From contig CALAJP010000216.1 in NCBI GenBank assembly GCA_937922815.1, forward strand, positions 1 through 51,819: a stretch of 51,819 bases of DNA, in the 5' to 3' direction. Shown in pieces: positions 16,292 to 24,518 of the stretch. This DNA comes from an uncultured Saprospiraceae bacterium (GTDB lineage: Bacteria > Bacteroidota > Bacteroidia > Chitinophagales > Saprospiraceae). A program made the translations under genes and the position numbers. The first letter of the stretch is position 1; each line of letters starts with the position of its first letter. The notes under the pieces are model-generated. The model was not told where the DNA came from and made no database searches. It was given only the letters and a program-made list of their open reading frames with translations.

Positions 16292-18331
16292 ATGAAGATT
16301 TTTTGTAGTCTTTTCGCAGTGTTAGCATTATCTATTCTTGCTTGTGTGCCACCTGATGAAAGTTTTAAACATGAAGTTAATGTTGATTTTTCAGACCCTC
16401 AAGTTCAGAAAATAATTTCTTTTGAACATGAAAGAAAGGTAGATAGCTTGTTGTTGAATTTTTCTTCAGAAAATGCATCTATTAGGTATTTAGCAGTTAG
16501 AGCTTTTCGGTCAATTCAAAGTGATAAGGCAATTGAAGAGTTGAGTCTAAAACTGAAAGACCCAATTCAGTCGATAAGAGAAGCTGCTGCATATTCTTTA
16601 GGGCAACAAAAATCGTTAAAAGCTGAATATAAACTACAAGAAAGCTTTCATCAATCAGATACATTAGGAGAGGAGTCGCTTTTTAATAGTTTAATTTTAG
16701 AAGCAATAGGCAAGTGCGGAGGAGAACAAAACCTTGAAAATTTAGCATCTATTTCTACTTATTTTGATACAGACACTTTATTGATATTAGGTCAGGCGAA
16801 AGGGATTTTCGAATATTTGGTAAGAGGACAAACGGCGGAAAGTGGAACCTTAAAAATGCTTGAATTTGCTACCAATAATTCACTGCCAGAAAAAGTCCGT
16901 TTATATGGAGCGGTTTATTTAGCAAGAGCCCAATATGGAAATTTACCTAACGAAAGTAGGGTGAAATTGATAAATAGCTTTTCCGAAGTTAAAAACCCGA
17001 AAATTAGAATGTTTTTGGCATTGGCAGTGGGGAAATTGAAAACAGCTGAAGCTCAAAATGTGCTAATCGAAAAGTTTGATGAAATTGGTGATTATCGTGT
17101 AAAATGTAATATCATAAGAGCATTATCAAATTTTGAGTATGCAAAAGTCCAGAAAATACCGTTTCAAGCTATTCGCTCCTCTAATAAACATGTAAAGCAT
17201 GTAGCTGTACAGTATTTTATAAACAATGGAAGTGCTCAAGATGGAGCTCTGTATTATAGAATGTCGAGAGAACCAGAAAACGAAGATATTAAAGTTGATT
17301 TATTAGCGGCAGCGGCAAGACACTTACCTGCTTATTTCAAGGAAACCCATTATTTAATTAATCGGGACTTGCAGCGCATATTTACAGATGAAACAACAGA
17401 TATATTAGTCAAAGCAAAGGCAATTGAGGCCATGGGAGGTAATATTTGGAATTATCGCAAGATTTGGGAACTAGCTTCTTCTGATACTCTTCCCCCTGTT
17501 ATTCATACATCTTTGATGAGGGCATATCAGAATATTTTTGATAGACCAGCAATTGATAAAAGCTATTCTACAAGATGGAATTCAGTATTTAAAGAGGTAA
17601 GTGGATATTTGTCAACAGCTATTAATAACTTTGACATAGGCGGAGTAAGCATTGCTGCAAATATTTTGTCTAGTAAAGAATTAAATTGGGCATCGCAATA
17701 TGAAAATAGTAGTTTTTTGCACGTAAAACAGCGAAATACTAAGCTGCCTAAAGAAGTCGAATCTAATTATTCATTAAATGAAGCAATCAATAGGTTTGAC
17801 TCGAAGGAGAAAAAAAACATTACTTTGACCGAAATGTCAAAAATAAATTGGGAAAAACTAACCTCTCTAGGGGAAAACCCATTAGCAACCATATCCACTA
17901 TTCATGGAAATATAATTGTAGAATTAAAGCCCCATTTAGCTCCTGGTACAGTTTCCTATTTTGCCGAATTAGTAGCTAAAAAAGTTTATGACGATAAATA
18001 TTTTGCGAGGGTTGTACCCAATTTTGTCGTTCAGGGTGGTTGCGAAAACGGTGATAGCTATGGTAGTTATAGCGAGTTTACAACCTCAGAATTTTCTGAT
18101 ATTGGTTACCTTGAAGAAGGGTGGATAGGAATGGCATCTGTAGGAAGGGACACTGAAACGATGCAGTTTTTTATCACGCATTCTCCTACGATACATTTAA
18201 TTGGAAATTATACCAGTTTTGGTAAGGTTGTAGAAGGGATGGATATTGTTCATAAAATTATGCAAGGAGATAAAATACAGAAAATTTCAATAAGTGCGAC
18301 ACCTAAGAAAGTAGGTGGTGAAACTATTTAA
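16292..18331 (+). CDS. Lipoprotein with HEAT repeats and a C-terminal cyclophilin-type peptidyl-prolyl isomerase domain
   Basis: The 679-residue protein has a lipoprotein signal (lipobox ILAC, Cys18). Residues about 45-480 are helical HEAT-like repeats (for example SIRYLAVRAFRSI, SIREAAAYSLGQQKS, RVKCNIIRALSNF), a protein-binding solenoid. Residues about 529-672 form a cyclophilin domain with the catalytic Arg573 in ARVVPNFVVQGG, GWIGMAS and MQFFITHSPTIHL, then TSFGKV. It should isomerise prolyl bonds in envelope proteins while the HEAT part holds clients or partners; that division is inference. Its 3' end overlaps the opposing histidine kinase by 8 bases (18324-18331). Confidence 0.92.
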   Translation: MKIFCSLFAVLALSILACVPPDESFKHEVNVDFSDPQVQKIISFEHERKVDSLLLNFSSENASIRYLAVRAFRSIQSDKAIEELSLKLKDPIQSIREAAAYSLGQQKSLKAEYKLQESFHQSDTLGEESLFNSLILEAIGKCGGEQNLENLASISTYFDTDTLLILGQAKGIFEYLVRGQTAESGTLKMLEFATNNSLPEKVRLYGAVYLARAQYGNLPNESRVKLINSFSEVKNPKIRMFLALAVGKLKTAEAQNVLIEKFDEIGDYRVKCNIIRALSNFEYAKVQKIPFQAIRSSNKHVKHVAVQYFINNGSAQDGALYYRMSREPENEDIKVDLLAAAARHLPAYFKETHYLINRDLQRIFTDETTDILVKAKAIEAMGGNIWNYRKIWELASSDTLPPVIHTSLMRAYQNIFDRPAIDKSYSTRWNSVFKEVSGYLSTAINNFDIGGVSIAANILSSKELNWASQYENSSFLHVKQRNTKLPKEVESNYSLNEAINRFDSKEKKNITLTEMSKINWEKLTSLGENPLATISTIHGNIIVELKPHLAPGTVSYFAELVAKKVYDDKYFARVVPNFVVQGGCENGDSYGSYSEFTTSEFSDIGYLEEGWIGMASVGRDTETMQFFITHSPTIHLIGNYTSFGKVVEGMDIVHKIMQGDKIQKISISATPKKVGGETI

Positions 18332-20255
18332 GTTGATATTTGATTTTAGATTTATTTAATTGAATGTAAAAAGTAGATCCTAGTTCTACGTTATTCTTAA
18401 AATAAACGGATGAGCCATTTTTGTTAAGGATATTCTTAACTATGCTTAGTCCTAACCCTGATCCTTTATTAGATTTGTTATAATTGAATCTTTTGAAAGG
18501 AGTAAAAATTTCATTTGCGTGTGTGGATTTCACTCCATGTCCGTTGTCCGTTATTGAAATAATGAAAAAAGAATCGGTTTCATATGCTGTAATATGTATA
18601 GTTGGTTGCCTATCCTTAGGACAATATGTGATGGCATTGCTTAATAGGTTTTGAAAAACAGATACCATTTCATTAAAATCACTAAGATAAAAAGGTAAAG
18701 TAATATCTAAGCTTATTTGAGCATCTTTGCTTGTTATTTTGTGTTTAAGGTTAATTTGTGCTAGCTCAAGAACCATATTCAAATCATTAAAAGATTCTGA
18801 GGGAGAAGGCGTTGAGGACTTGCTAAATACCAAAAAGTCCGCAATGAGTTTTTTTAGATGACTAAGACTACCATTTATCATGTCTAATATCTCATCTTTT
18901 TGTTTTGTAGAAAGTTCTTTATGATAGAGCATTTCCGAAAGCAAACCTAGACTACGGAGAGGTTCTCTAAAATCGTGAGCAATAGTGAACGCAAAGTTTT
19001 CTAAAACATCGTTTTTGTTAGAAATTTCCTCATTTTTATGTACTAACGTCGTATTTAAGTTATCCAATTGAGATTGTTTTTTTAATCTATATCTTACAAA
19101 AAGGATGCCTAGTAATGAAATTACGAACAAAAAAAAGAGTATTGTCACATACAGTTTTTTTTGGGACTGTAATTTAGAATTGTCATCATTTAAATTTGTA
19201 ATGGCCTTTTGTTGTTGTTCTATTTCTCCTACTTGGTGAAATGATACTTTTATAGTTTTATTATTAATTGCAATCTGTTCAGTCAGTGTGTTTATTAGTA
19301 AATCTTTAAAGTAGCTGGCCCTTTTCGGATTTTTTTTGCCATAACAATTAATCAATGATTTATATCCATCTATTTTTAGGTCATGAACTAATGAAATCTT
19401 ATTAATTTGATTTTCGAATTTATGTAATAATTTTTTCTGTTCGAGCTTTGAATAACTATCGTAATGTAATTCAATCAATTTTAGCATACCTATATAATGA
19501 TGTTGATCAACGCAAAAATTACAAAATTTAGTACGTAAAGAAAGATTAGCTGTTTTTTCTAAATAAATTTTTGATTCCTTTAGCCTTCCTTGTTCAAAAT
19601 AGAATAATCCTTTATAGTAGTTTAAAGAAGATATTATAAGTTCGTTAGGGGCGATTTTTGTAATTGCTTCTGCAATTCTATTAAATTCATCTGGATTCTT
19701 TTCGGTTTCAAGTAATGTAACTAAAAAATAAGCTAGTTTATTTTCATCAATATTTTCGAACTTTTCATTCTCTAGTATGTCGAACGCTAAGTCTCTTACC
19801 TCATTAATTTTTGTTGAAATTGTCGAGTTATCTAGATTGTATTTCGTTTTTAAATACAAGACTTCTCTGCCGTAATTAAGTATAGCATTAATGTCCTTAG
19901 TTTTGAAAACAAGATTTAAAATGTATAATGCACTATGAAGAGCGTTGGTGTTATCCCCTAGATGAGTATATAGGAAAAAAAATGATTTTTGAATATTAAT
20001 CTTATGTTCTAACGAAATGTTTGTTCTCTCTATCTTTTTCGATATTTTAAGTAAATCATCTAGGTAATCAGGCTTATCCGTAACGTTCATTACAATTAAT
20101 AAAACTAAATGATTTACTTTATGCCAGTTTTCATCTTCGATATATTGGTTGATTTCATAAAAAAAAAACTCAGTGCAAGCTTCGAAGTCAAGAGAATCAG
20201 GGGGGAATAATTTATGATTGAGTGAATCTACATCATAAATCCTTTTCGATATCAT
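18324..20255 (-). CDS. Sensor histidine kinase with periplasmic TPR-like region
   Basis: From the ATG at 20255 the product is 643 residues. Residues 1-365 are helical and TPR-like (for example YKGLFYFEQGRLKESKIYLEK), about 368-392 a membrane helix, then a short coil and a HisKA domain with the phospho-accepting His near residue 425 (AHDFREPLRSL). The HATPase domain has an N box (NLLSNAITY), DNGHGV, FTPFKRF and GSGLGLSIV, so it should be active. The ATG is probably not the true start: the frame stays open upstream to 20385 and encodes a signal peptide ending SVFA, reachable from CTG at 20363 or ATT at 20384. That fits the expected topology, sensor part outside and kinase inside. No response regulator is adjacent. 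Confidence 0.9.
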   Translation of the reverse strand: MISKRIYDVDSLNHKLFPPDSLDFEACTEFFFYEINQYIEDENWHKVNHLVLLIVMNVTDKPDYLDDLLKISKKIERTNISLEHKINIQKSFFFLYTHLGDNTNALHSALYILNLVFKTKDINAILNYGREVLYLKTKYNLDNSTISTKINEVRDLAFDILENEKFENIDENKLAYFLVTLLETEKNPDEFNRIAEAITKIAPNELIISSLNYYKGLFYFEQGRLKESKIYLEKTANLSLRTKFCNFCVDQHHYIGMLKLIELHYDSYSKLEQKKLLHKFENQINKISLVHDLKIDGYKSLINCYGKKNPKRASYFKDLLINTLTEQIAINNKTIKVSFHQVGEIEQQQKAITNLNDDNSKLQSQKKLYVTILFFLFVISLLGILFVRYRLKKQSQLDNLNTTLVHKNEEISNKNDVLENFAFTIAHDFREPLRSLGLLSEMLYHKELSTKQKDEILDMINGSLSHLKKLIADFLVFSKSSTPSPSESFNDLNMVLELAQINLKHKITSKDAQISLDITLPFYLSDFNEMVSVFQNLLSNAITYCPKDRQPTIHITAYETDSFFIISITDNGHGVKSTHANEIFTPFKRFNYNKSNKGSGLGLSIVKNILNKNGSSVYFKNNVELGSTFYIQLNKSKIKYQLK

Positions 20256-20417
20256 AATTATAGAATCGCATTTTGATATGTTTTTATTAGCAAAAACAGA
20301 GGTAGTATTACAAATGAAAAATACGAAAAAAAATATTTTAAAATATGAAGTATTGATTGTCAGGTTGTTAGTTTTTTTTGTAATTCAAGTTGGTTTTAAA
20401 GATATAATTTATGGTAC

Positions 20418-20425
20418 CAAATATA
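20418..20425 (-). promoter_or_regulatory. Possible -7 element for the histidine kinase
   Basis: On the minus strand this reads TATATTTG, an exact TAnnTTTG match. A start site about 7 bases downstream would lie just before the proposed extended kinase start (20384 or 20363) and would include the signal-peptide codons in the message. The -33 element is poor. The 331-base gap 20256-20586 otherwise holds only the kinase extension and the leader of the next gene. Confidence 0.4.
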
Positions 20426-20586
20426 TAGGTTTTTATAAGTTTAGCCATTGTTTTTGAGAAAGAATTCAAATTGTGACTTTTTTTCGTATATTCATCTTAA
20501 TATTGTAAGGCATAGTTTACGCCAAGGTTTTATTGATGTTTTCTCCCTTACAATCTATCATTTAATCAATTAAACTATAATTTAAA

Positions 20587-21081
20587 ATGGGATTATTCTC
20601 TTTCTTAAAAAATGCAGGGTCTAAAATTTTCAAAAAAGATGAAGAAACTGTCTCTCCTGAAGTAACAGCTGAAGCAAGTGCTGAAGAAGTAACAGCTATG
20701 TTGAAACAACAAAAATCTAATCTTTTAAAGTCAGTCGTAGAATCTCTTGATTTACCAACCGAAAATTTAGGTATTGACCTTGAAGGTGATGTTGTAACTC
20801 TTACAGGTGGCGTTGATACTCAAGCCAATAAAGAAAAAATTATTCTTGCCGTAGGTAATGTAAATGGTATTGCATCAGTTGATGACCAAATGGTGGTAAC
20901 TAACCCAGAGCCTGAAGCTGTTTTCTATACGGTACAAAGTGGAGATTCTTTGTCTAAAATTGCAAAAGCTCATTATGGTAATGCAATGAAATATCCACAG
21001 ATTTTTGAAGCTAACAAACCTATGTTATCTTCTCCAGATAAAATTTACCCTGGACAAGTTTTGAGAATCCCTCAAGACTAA
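20587..21081 (+). CDS. kbp: BON-LysM protein, Kbp (YgaU)-like
   Basis: The 164-residue protein has no signal peptide, a BON domain at about 40-105 (LEGDVVTLTGGVDTQANKEK) and a LysM domain at about 113-162 (YTVQSGDSLSKIAKAHYG). This is the architecture of Escherichia coli Kbp/YgaU (149 residues), a cytoplasmic potassium-binding protein. Whether potassium binding is kept cannot be read from the sequence. A strong intrinsic terminator follows 29 bases after the stop, so it is monocistronic. Confidence 0.88.
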   Translation: MGLFSFLKNAGSKIFKKDEETVSPEVTAEASAEEVTAMLKQQKSNLLKSVVESLDLPTENLGIDLEGDVVTLTGGVDTQANKEKIILAVGNVNGIASVDDQMVVTNPEPEAVFYTVQSGDSLSKIAKAHYGNAMKYPQIFEANKPMLSSPDKIYPGQVLRIPQD

Positions 21082-21110
21082 TTCAAATATCGATAATACT
21101 ATATCAATTA

Positions 21111-21145
21111 AAGCCAAATAGAATTTTCTATTTGGCTTTCTGTTT
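21111..21145 (+). terminator. Intrinsic terminator after the Kbp-like gene
   Basis: A perfect 12-bp stem (21111-21122 with 21127-21138) with a 4-base loop is followed by a T-rich stretch on the plus strand. Confidence 0.85.
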
Positions 21146-21159
21146 TATTCAGTAATTGC

Positions 21160-21189
21160 TTGTAACCCATTAAATGAATGTTTAATTTG
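21160..21189 (+). promoter_or_regulatory. Possible promoter for the SWIM-domain gene
   Basis: TTG at 21160-21162 is followed by 19 bases and TTAATTTG (21182-21189), one mismatch from TAnnTTTG. It sits just after the terminator and about 31 bases ahead of the start, a sensible arrangement. Confidence 0.4.
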
Positions 21190-21220
21190 TAAGTTGTTAA
21201 CCAAAATCCTATTTAAATAG

Positions 21221-22843
21221 ATGCTTATCTCTATTGACAAGATTGAATTATTAATAAATGAACAGCTTTTGCTTGCTGTTGAAGAAATATTAGATGTAAA
21301 TCCACAATTGAAAATCGTAGATAAGAACTATCAATTAGTAACTAATAATAAAGAGACCTTTACTCTACTGTTAGATATAAATAAAGGGAAACTAAACTCT
21401 TTTTCATGTTCTTGTCATCAAAATGAATTGTGTGAGCATGTTGTTGTTGGGACAATCTTGTTTAGAAAACAAATTCAGGAACCTATAAAAGTTAAGTCCA
21501 CCAAAGTAACTAACAAACTCGCATTAGATAATCTTTCTGATGATGATTTGAGAGGTTTTGTCAAAGGTATGCTAAAAGGGAATAAAGAGCTTTCTATTTA
21601 TTTGCAATTGGAGTCATTATATAGTATTCCATCTAAAGGTTTTGAACATAAATATGAAACTTTTATCCAGTCTTATCTCTCTTTTTTACAAACAATCAAG
21701 AATGTTAAAAGTAAGCAAAACCACTTAACGAAATTATTGGTTAAGCTACACGAATATAGCAGCTTGGCAATTGTTGAAAAAGATGTATTGGAAGCCCAAG
21801 CTATCTTTAAAGTATATTTCAATCAGTTATCACCTATTTTAAATCCATTTTGGAATGAGAAAGGAACAAGAATAAATTTTTATTCAAATGAAATGATGTT
21901 GTCTTTTATAGCTTTATTCAAAGTACCGATGGCTACTCAATTTCGTTTGAATTTATTGAATGATTTGATGTATGGTATTATAAACCCTTATTTGATTTTA
22001 AGTCAATGGTATTCTGAATTATCTGAGTATCTTATTTATAATGCTTTAGTAATTGATAATAAATTGCCTTTTTTAGAAGCCATTAAAAAGAAAATGGATA
22101 TTAACGCAAATCCTGTAGCTAAAGAAAGACTATTCAGGCTTTATTTAAGATTGTGTAATGAATTCAACTTAGAAACTAATCAAAATAATATCCTCAATTA
22201 TTATTTTAATAATGCTGATAATATAATTGACTTTATTTCAAATCAGCACGATTCCAAATCCTTCATTTTAGAAACTGTTTTAAAGTTTGCAGAAACTCAA
22301 GAATTTACGGAAATGGAGAAATTAAAGTTTTTAAAAAACTCTTTTACTTCCTATATTAATATTGGAAATATGGAAAAGGCTTTGCAAAACGCAGAAATGT
22401 ATCTGCTTTCGAGTTTAGATGTTGGCTTTTATAAAGATATAAGTAGACAAGTGGATGAAAAAGTTTTTCAAGTTTTCACCAAAACAATTTATCAGAAATT
22501 GCTTGTCACCAACCAAACGAAAAATAAATTAAAGTTTGAAGCTGTTTTGGCGATTCATTTATCGCAAAACGAACTTTTCCAACTTATATTAAGTTCCAAG
22601 TCCTTGACGATTTTTATTGATAATTTACCATTTTTGAAAAGTAACAAAAAAGCTACTTATGAATTGGCAGAAGAATTATGTACGAATTATTTATTAAATC
22701 ACTATGGAAGCCAATCAATAAAATATATAATGGAAGTAAATTATGCTTTGATAAAGAATGGTCTGGAGCGATTGAGTGATAAATTAAAAGAAAGGCTAAA
22801 GCAAAAGTTCAAAGGGCGGATTTCGCTAAAAGAATTGATTTAA
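21221..22843 (+). CDS. Stand-alone SWIM zinc-finger protein of unknown function
   Basis: The 540-residue protein has a SWIM zinc-finger signature CxC-x5-CxH near the N-terminus (Cys63, Cys65, Cys71, His73), a module usually found in SNF2 helicases, transposases and MEKK1-type proteins, where it binds DNA or protein. Here no helicase, nuclease or transposase motif follows: residues 100-540 are a long helical, leucine- and lysine-rich region that looks like a TPR/solenoid. There is no signal peptide, so it is probably cytoplasmic. The role is unknown. It is flanked by a terminator-promoter pair upstream and by the respiratory operon promoter downstream, so it is likely monocistronic. Confidence 0.75.
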   Translation: MLISIDKIELLINEQLLLAVEEILDVNPQLKIVDKNYQLVTNNKETFTLLLDINKGKLNSFSCSCHQNELCEHVVVGTILFRKQIQEPIKVKSTKVTNKLALDNLSDDDLRGFVKGMLKGNKELSIYLQLESLYSIPSKGFEHKYETFIQSYLSFLQTIKNVKSKQNHLTKLLVKLHEYSSLAIVEKDVLEAQAIFKVYFNQLSPILNPFWNEKGTRINFYSNEMMLSFIALFKVPMATQFRLNLLNDLMYGIINPYLILSQWYSELSEYLIYNALVIDNKLPFLEAIKKKMDINANPVAKERLFRLYLRLCNEFNLETNQNNILNYYFNNADNIIDFISNQHDSKSFILETVLKFAETQEFTEMEKLKFLKNSFTSYINIGNMEKALQNAEMYLLSSLDVGFYKDISRQVDEKVFQVFTKTIYQKLLVTNQTKNKLKFEAVLAIHLSQNELFQLILSSKSLTIFIDNLPFLKSNKKATYELAEELCTNYLLNHYGSQSIKYIMEVNYALIKNGLERLSDKLKERLKQKFKGRISLKELI

Positions 22844-22885
22844 TCGATAGTAGGTTATCTAAATTCGACAAAAAACAAGAAAAAT

Positions 22886-22910
22886 ATTATTTAGAATCTA
22901 TCTAAATAAT
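22886..22910. repeat. AT-rich inverted repeat after the SWIM gene
   Basis: A perfect 9-bp stem (22886-22894 with 22902-22910) with a 7-base loop lies 42 bases after the stop. There is no T run, so it is a weak terminator candidate or an operator upstream of the actA promoter. Confidence 0.4.
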
Positions 22911-22929
22911 TCAATCATGTTCAAATATA

Positions 22930-22960
22930 TTGGTAATCATTATAAGGCTTAATATATTTG
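22930..22960 (+). promoter_or_regulatory. Promoter for the act/cox respiratory operon
   Basis: TTG at 22930-22932, a 20-base spacer, and TATATTTG at 22953-22960 match the Bacteroidota promoter pattern. The leader to the actA start would be about 68 bases. Confidence 0.6.
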
Positions 22961-23034
22961 CATGACAATTCAATGACATATTAAGTAATTTTTAACTAAA
23001 ATTTGAAGTTGAACTACTTAAAATTACAAATTAA

Positions 23035-24453
23035 ATGATGCAAAACAGATTGATACTTAGAGTTTTATCCGTCTTTACATTATTCTTTTTCTCATTGACT
23101 GCTTACGGTCAAGCTAACTTAGATGAAGGAAAAGATTTGTTTAGAAATAATTGTGCTTCTTGTCATAATAAAGATATGAAGTCAAAAATGACTGGACCAG
23201 CTTTAGGAAAGGTTGAGGAAAGATGGGAAGGTAGAGAAGAGTTATTGTATGAATGGATTAGAAATTCACAAGGAGTGATTGCTTCTGGTGATGAGTATGC
23301 TGTTAGTCTTTATAACGAATGGGGACAAACATTAATGAATCCTTTTCCTAATTTAACAGATGAGCAAATCACTAATATCATTTCTTATGTGAATTTTGTT
23401 TATGATAATGGTGCTTATCCTCTTCCTGAAGGTGGTGATATCGCAGCAGCAGGTGCAGGCGGGCAAGAAACAGATAACACTTGGTTGTATTGGACTATTT
23501 TTGGTGTTTTAATCATATTATGTATTATTCTTGCGAATATTATATCTAACCTTAATTACTTAAAAGAAGTTAGAGAAACAGGGTCAGGTTCAAGAAAAAC
23601 ATTAATTGATATACTAACTAGTAAAACAGTTATCAGTTTGGTTTTATTTGGATTAATTATTTTTGGTGGATATAATACTATCAATAGTGCTATTAGCTTG
23701 AATAGACAACAAGGTTACCAACCTGATCAACCTATTAAGTTTTCTCACGTAACGCATGCTGGTGATCAAGGAATTGAGTGTCAATATTGTCATGATGGAG
23801 CGAGAAGATCTAAACATTCAATTATTCCTGCGGCAAATACTTGTATGAATTGCCATAAAGCAGTAAAAGTAGGTTCTTCTTACGGAACAGCTGAATTGAC
23901 GAAAATATATGCATCGACAGGTTATGATCCTAATACAGATAAATATGTAGACAATATGTCTAATGATAAAGCTGAAGAGATTTATAAAAAATGGATGGCA
24001 ACTCAATATAACGTTGCTAACAGTAAAGAAGAAACAGCAAAATTAGATAAAGCAGGAGAGCAGTTAGTTAATGATCAGTGGGACGGTATCGTTTCATCAT
24101 TAACAACTGATGTTAAAGAATCTGTATATGGGCCAATTCCTTGGATTAGATTACATAATTTACCTGATCACGCTTATTTCAATCACGCACAACACGTTAC
24201 TGTTGGTGGAATTGAATGCCAAACTTGTCATGGTAAAGTAGAAGAAATGGAAGTTGTACAACAATATTCTCCATTATCAATGGGATGGTGTATCAACTGT
24301 CATAGAAATACCAAGATTAATAATACTGGTGTTGCAGAAGATTATTACAATACTCATTATAAAGAACTTTCTGAAGGTGTTAAAACAGGAGAAGTTCAAC
24401 AATTCCATGTAGAAGACATAGGAGGATTAGAGTGTCAAAAATGTCACTATTAA
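23035..24453 (+). CDS. actA: Alternative complex III subunit A, multiheme cytochrome c
   Basis: ActA is the periplasmic electron outlet of alternative complex III (quinol:cytochrome c oxidoreductase). The 472-residue protein has a signal peptide (1-26), a monoheme cytochrome c domain with C40-A-S-C43-H44, two membrane helices (about 148-172 and 199-217), then five more CXXCH sites starting at C249, C270, C395, C419 and C467; the last His is the penultimate residue. That is six hemes, one more than the five-heme count classically given for ActA, because of the N-terminal cytochrome c domain. It is first in the operon. Confidence 0.93.
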   Translation: MMQNRLILRVLSVFTLFFFSLTAYGQANLDEGKDLFRNNCASCHNKDMKSKMTGPALGKVEERWEGREELLYEWIRNSQGVIASGDEYAVSLYNEWGQTLMNPFPNLTDEQITNIISYVNFVYDNGAYPLPEGGDIAAAGAGGQETDNTWLYWTIFGVLIILCIILANIISNLNYLKEVRETGSGSRKTLIDILTSKTVISLVLFGLIIFGGYNTINSAISLNRQQGYQPDQPIKFSHVTHAGDQGIECQYCHDGARRSKHSIIPAANTCMNCHKAVKVGSSYGTAELTKIYASTGYDPNTDKYVDNMSNDKAEEIYKKWMATQYNVANSKEETAKLDKAGEQLVNDQWDGIVSSLTTDVKESVYGPIPWIRLHNLPDHAYFNHAQHVTVGGIECQTCHGKVEEMEVVQQYSPLSMGWCINCHRNTKINNTGVAEDYYNTHYKELSEGVKTGEVQQFHVEDIGGLECQKCHY

Positions 24454-24518
24454 TCCATCAGTTAAAATCTATATAGAATTATTAATTAGCATTCATTTTT
24501 ATACACGATAAATATATC

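Noticed and set aside
20314-20457. 47-codon plus-strand ORF beginning ATG AAA AAT
   Set aside because: It lies antisense to the probable signal-peptide extension of the histidine kinase and has no recognisable feature; its hydrophobic look comes from the AT-rich opposite strand.
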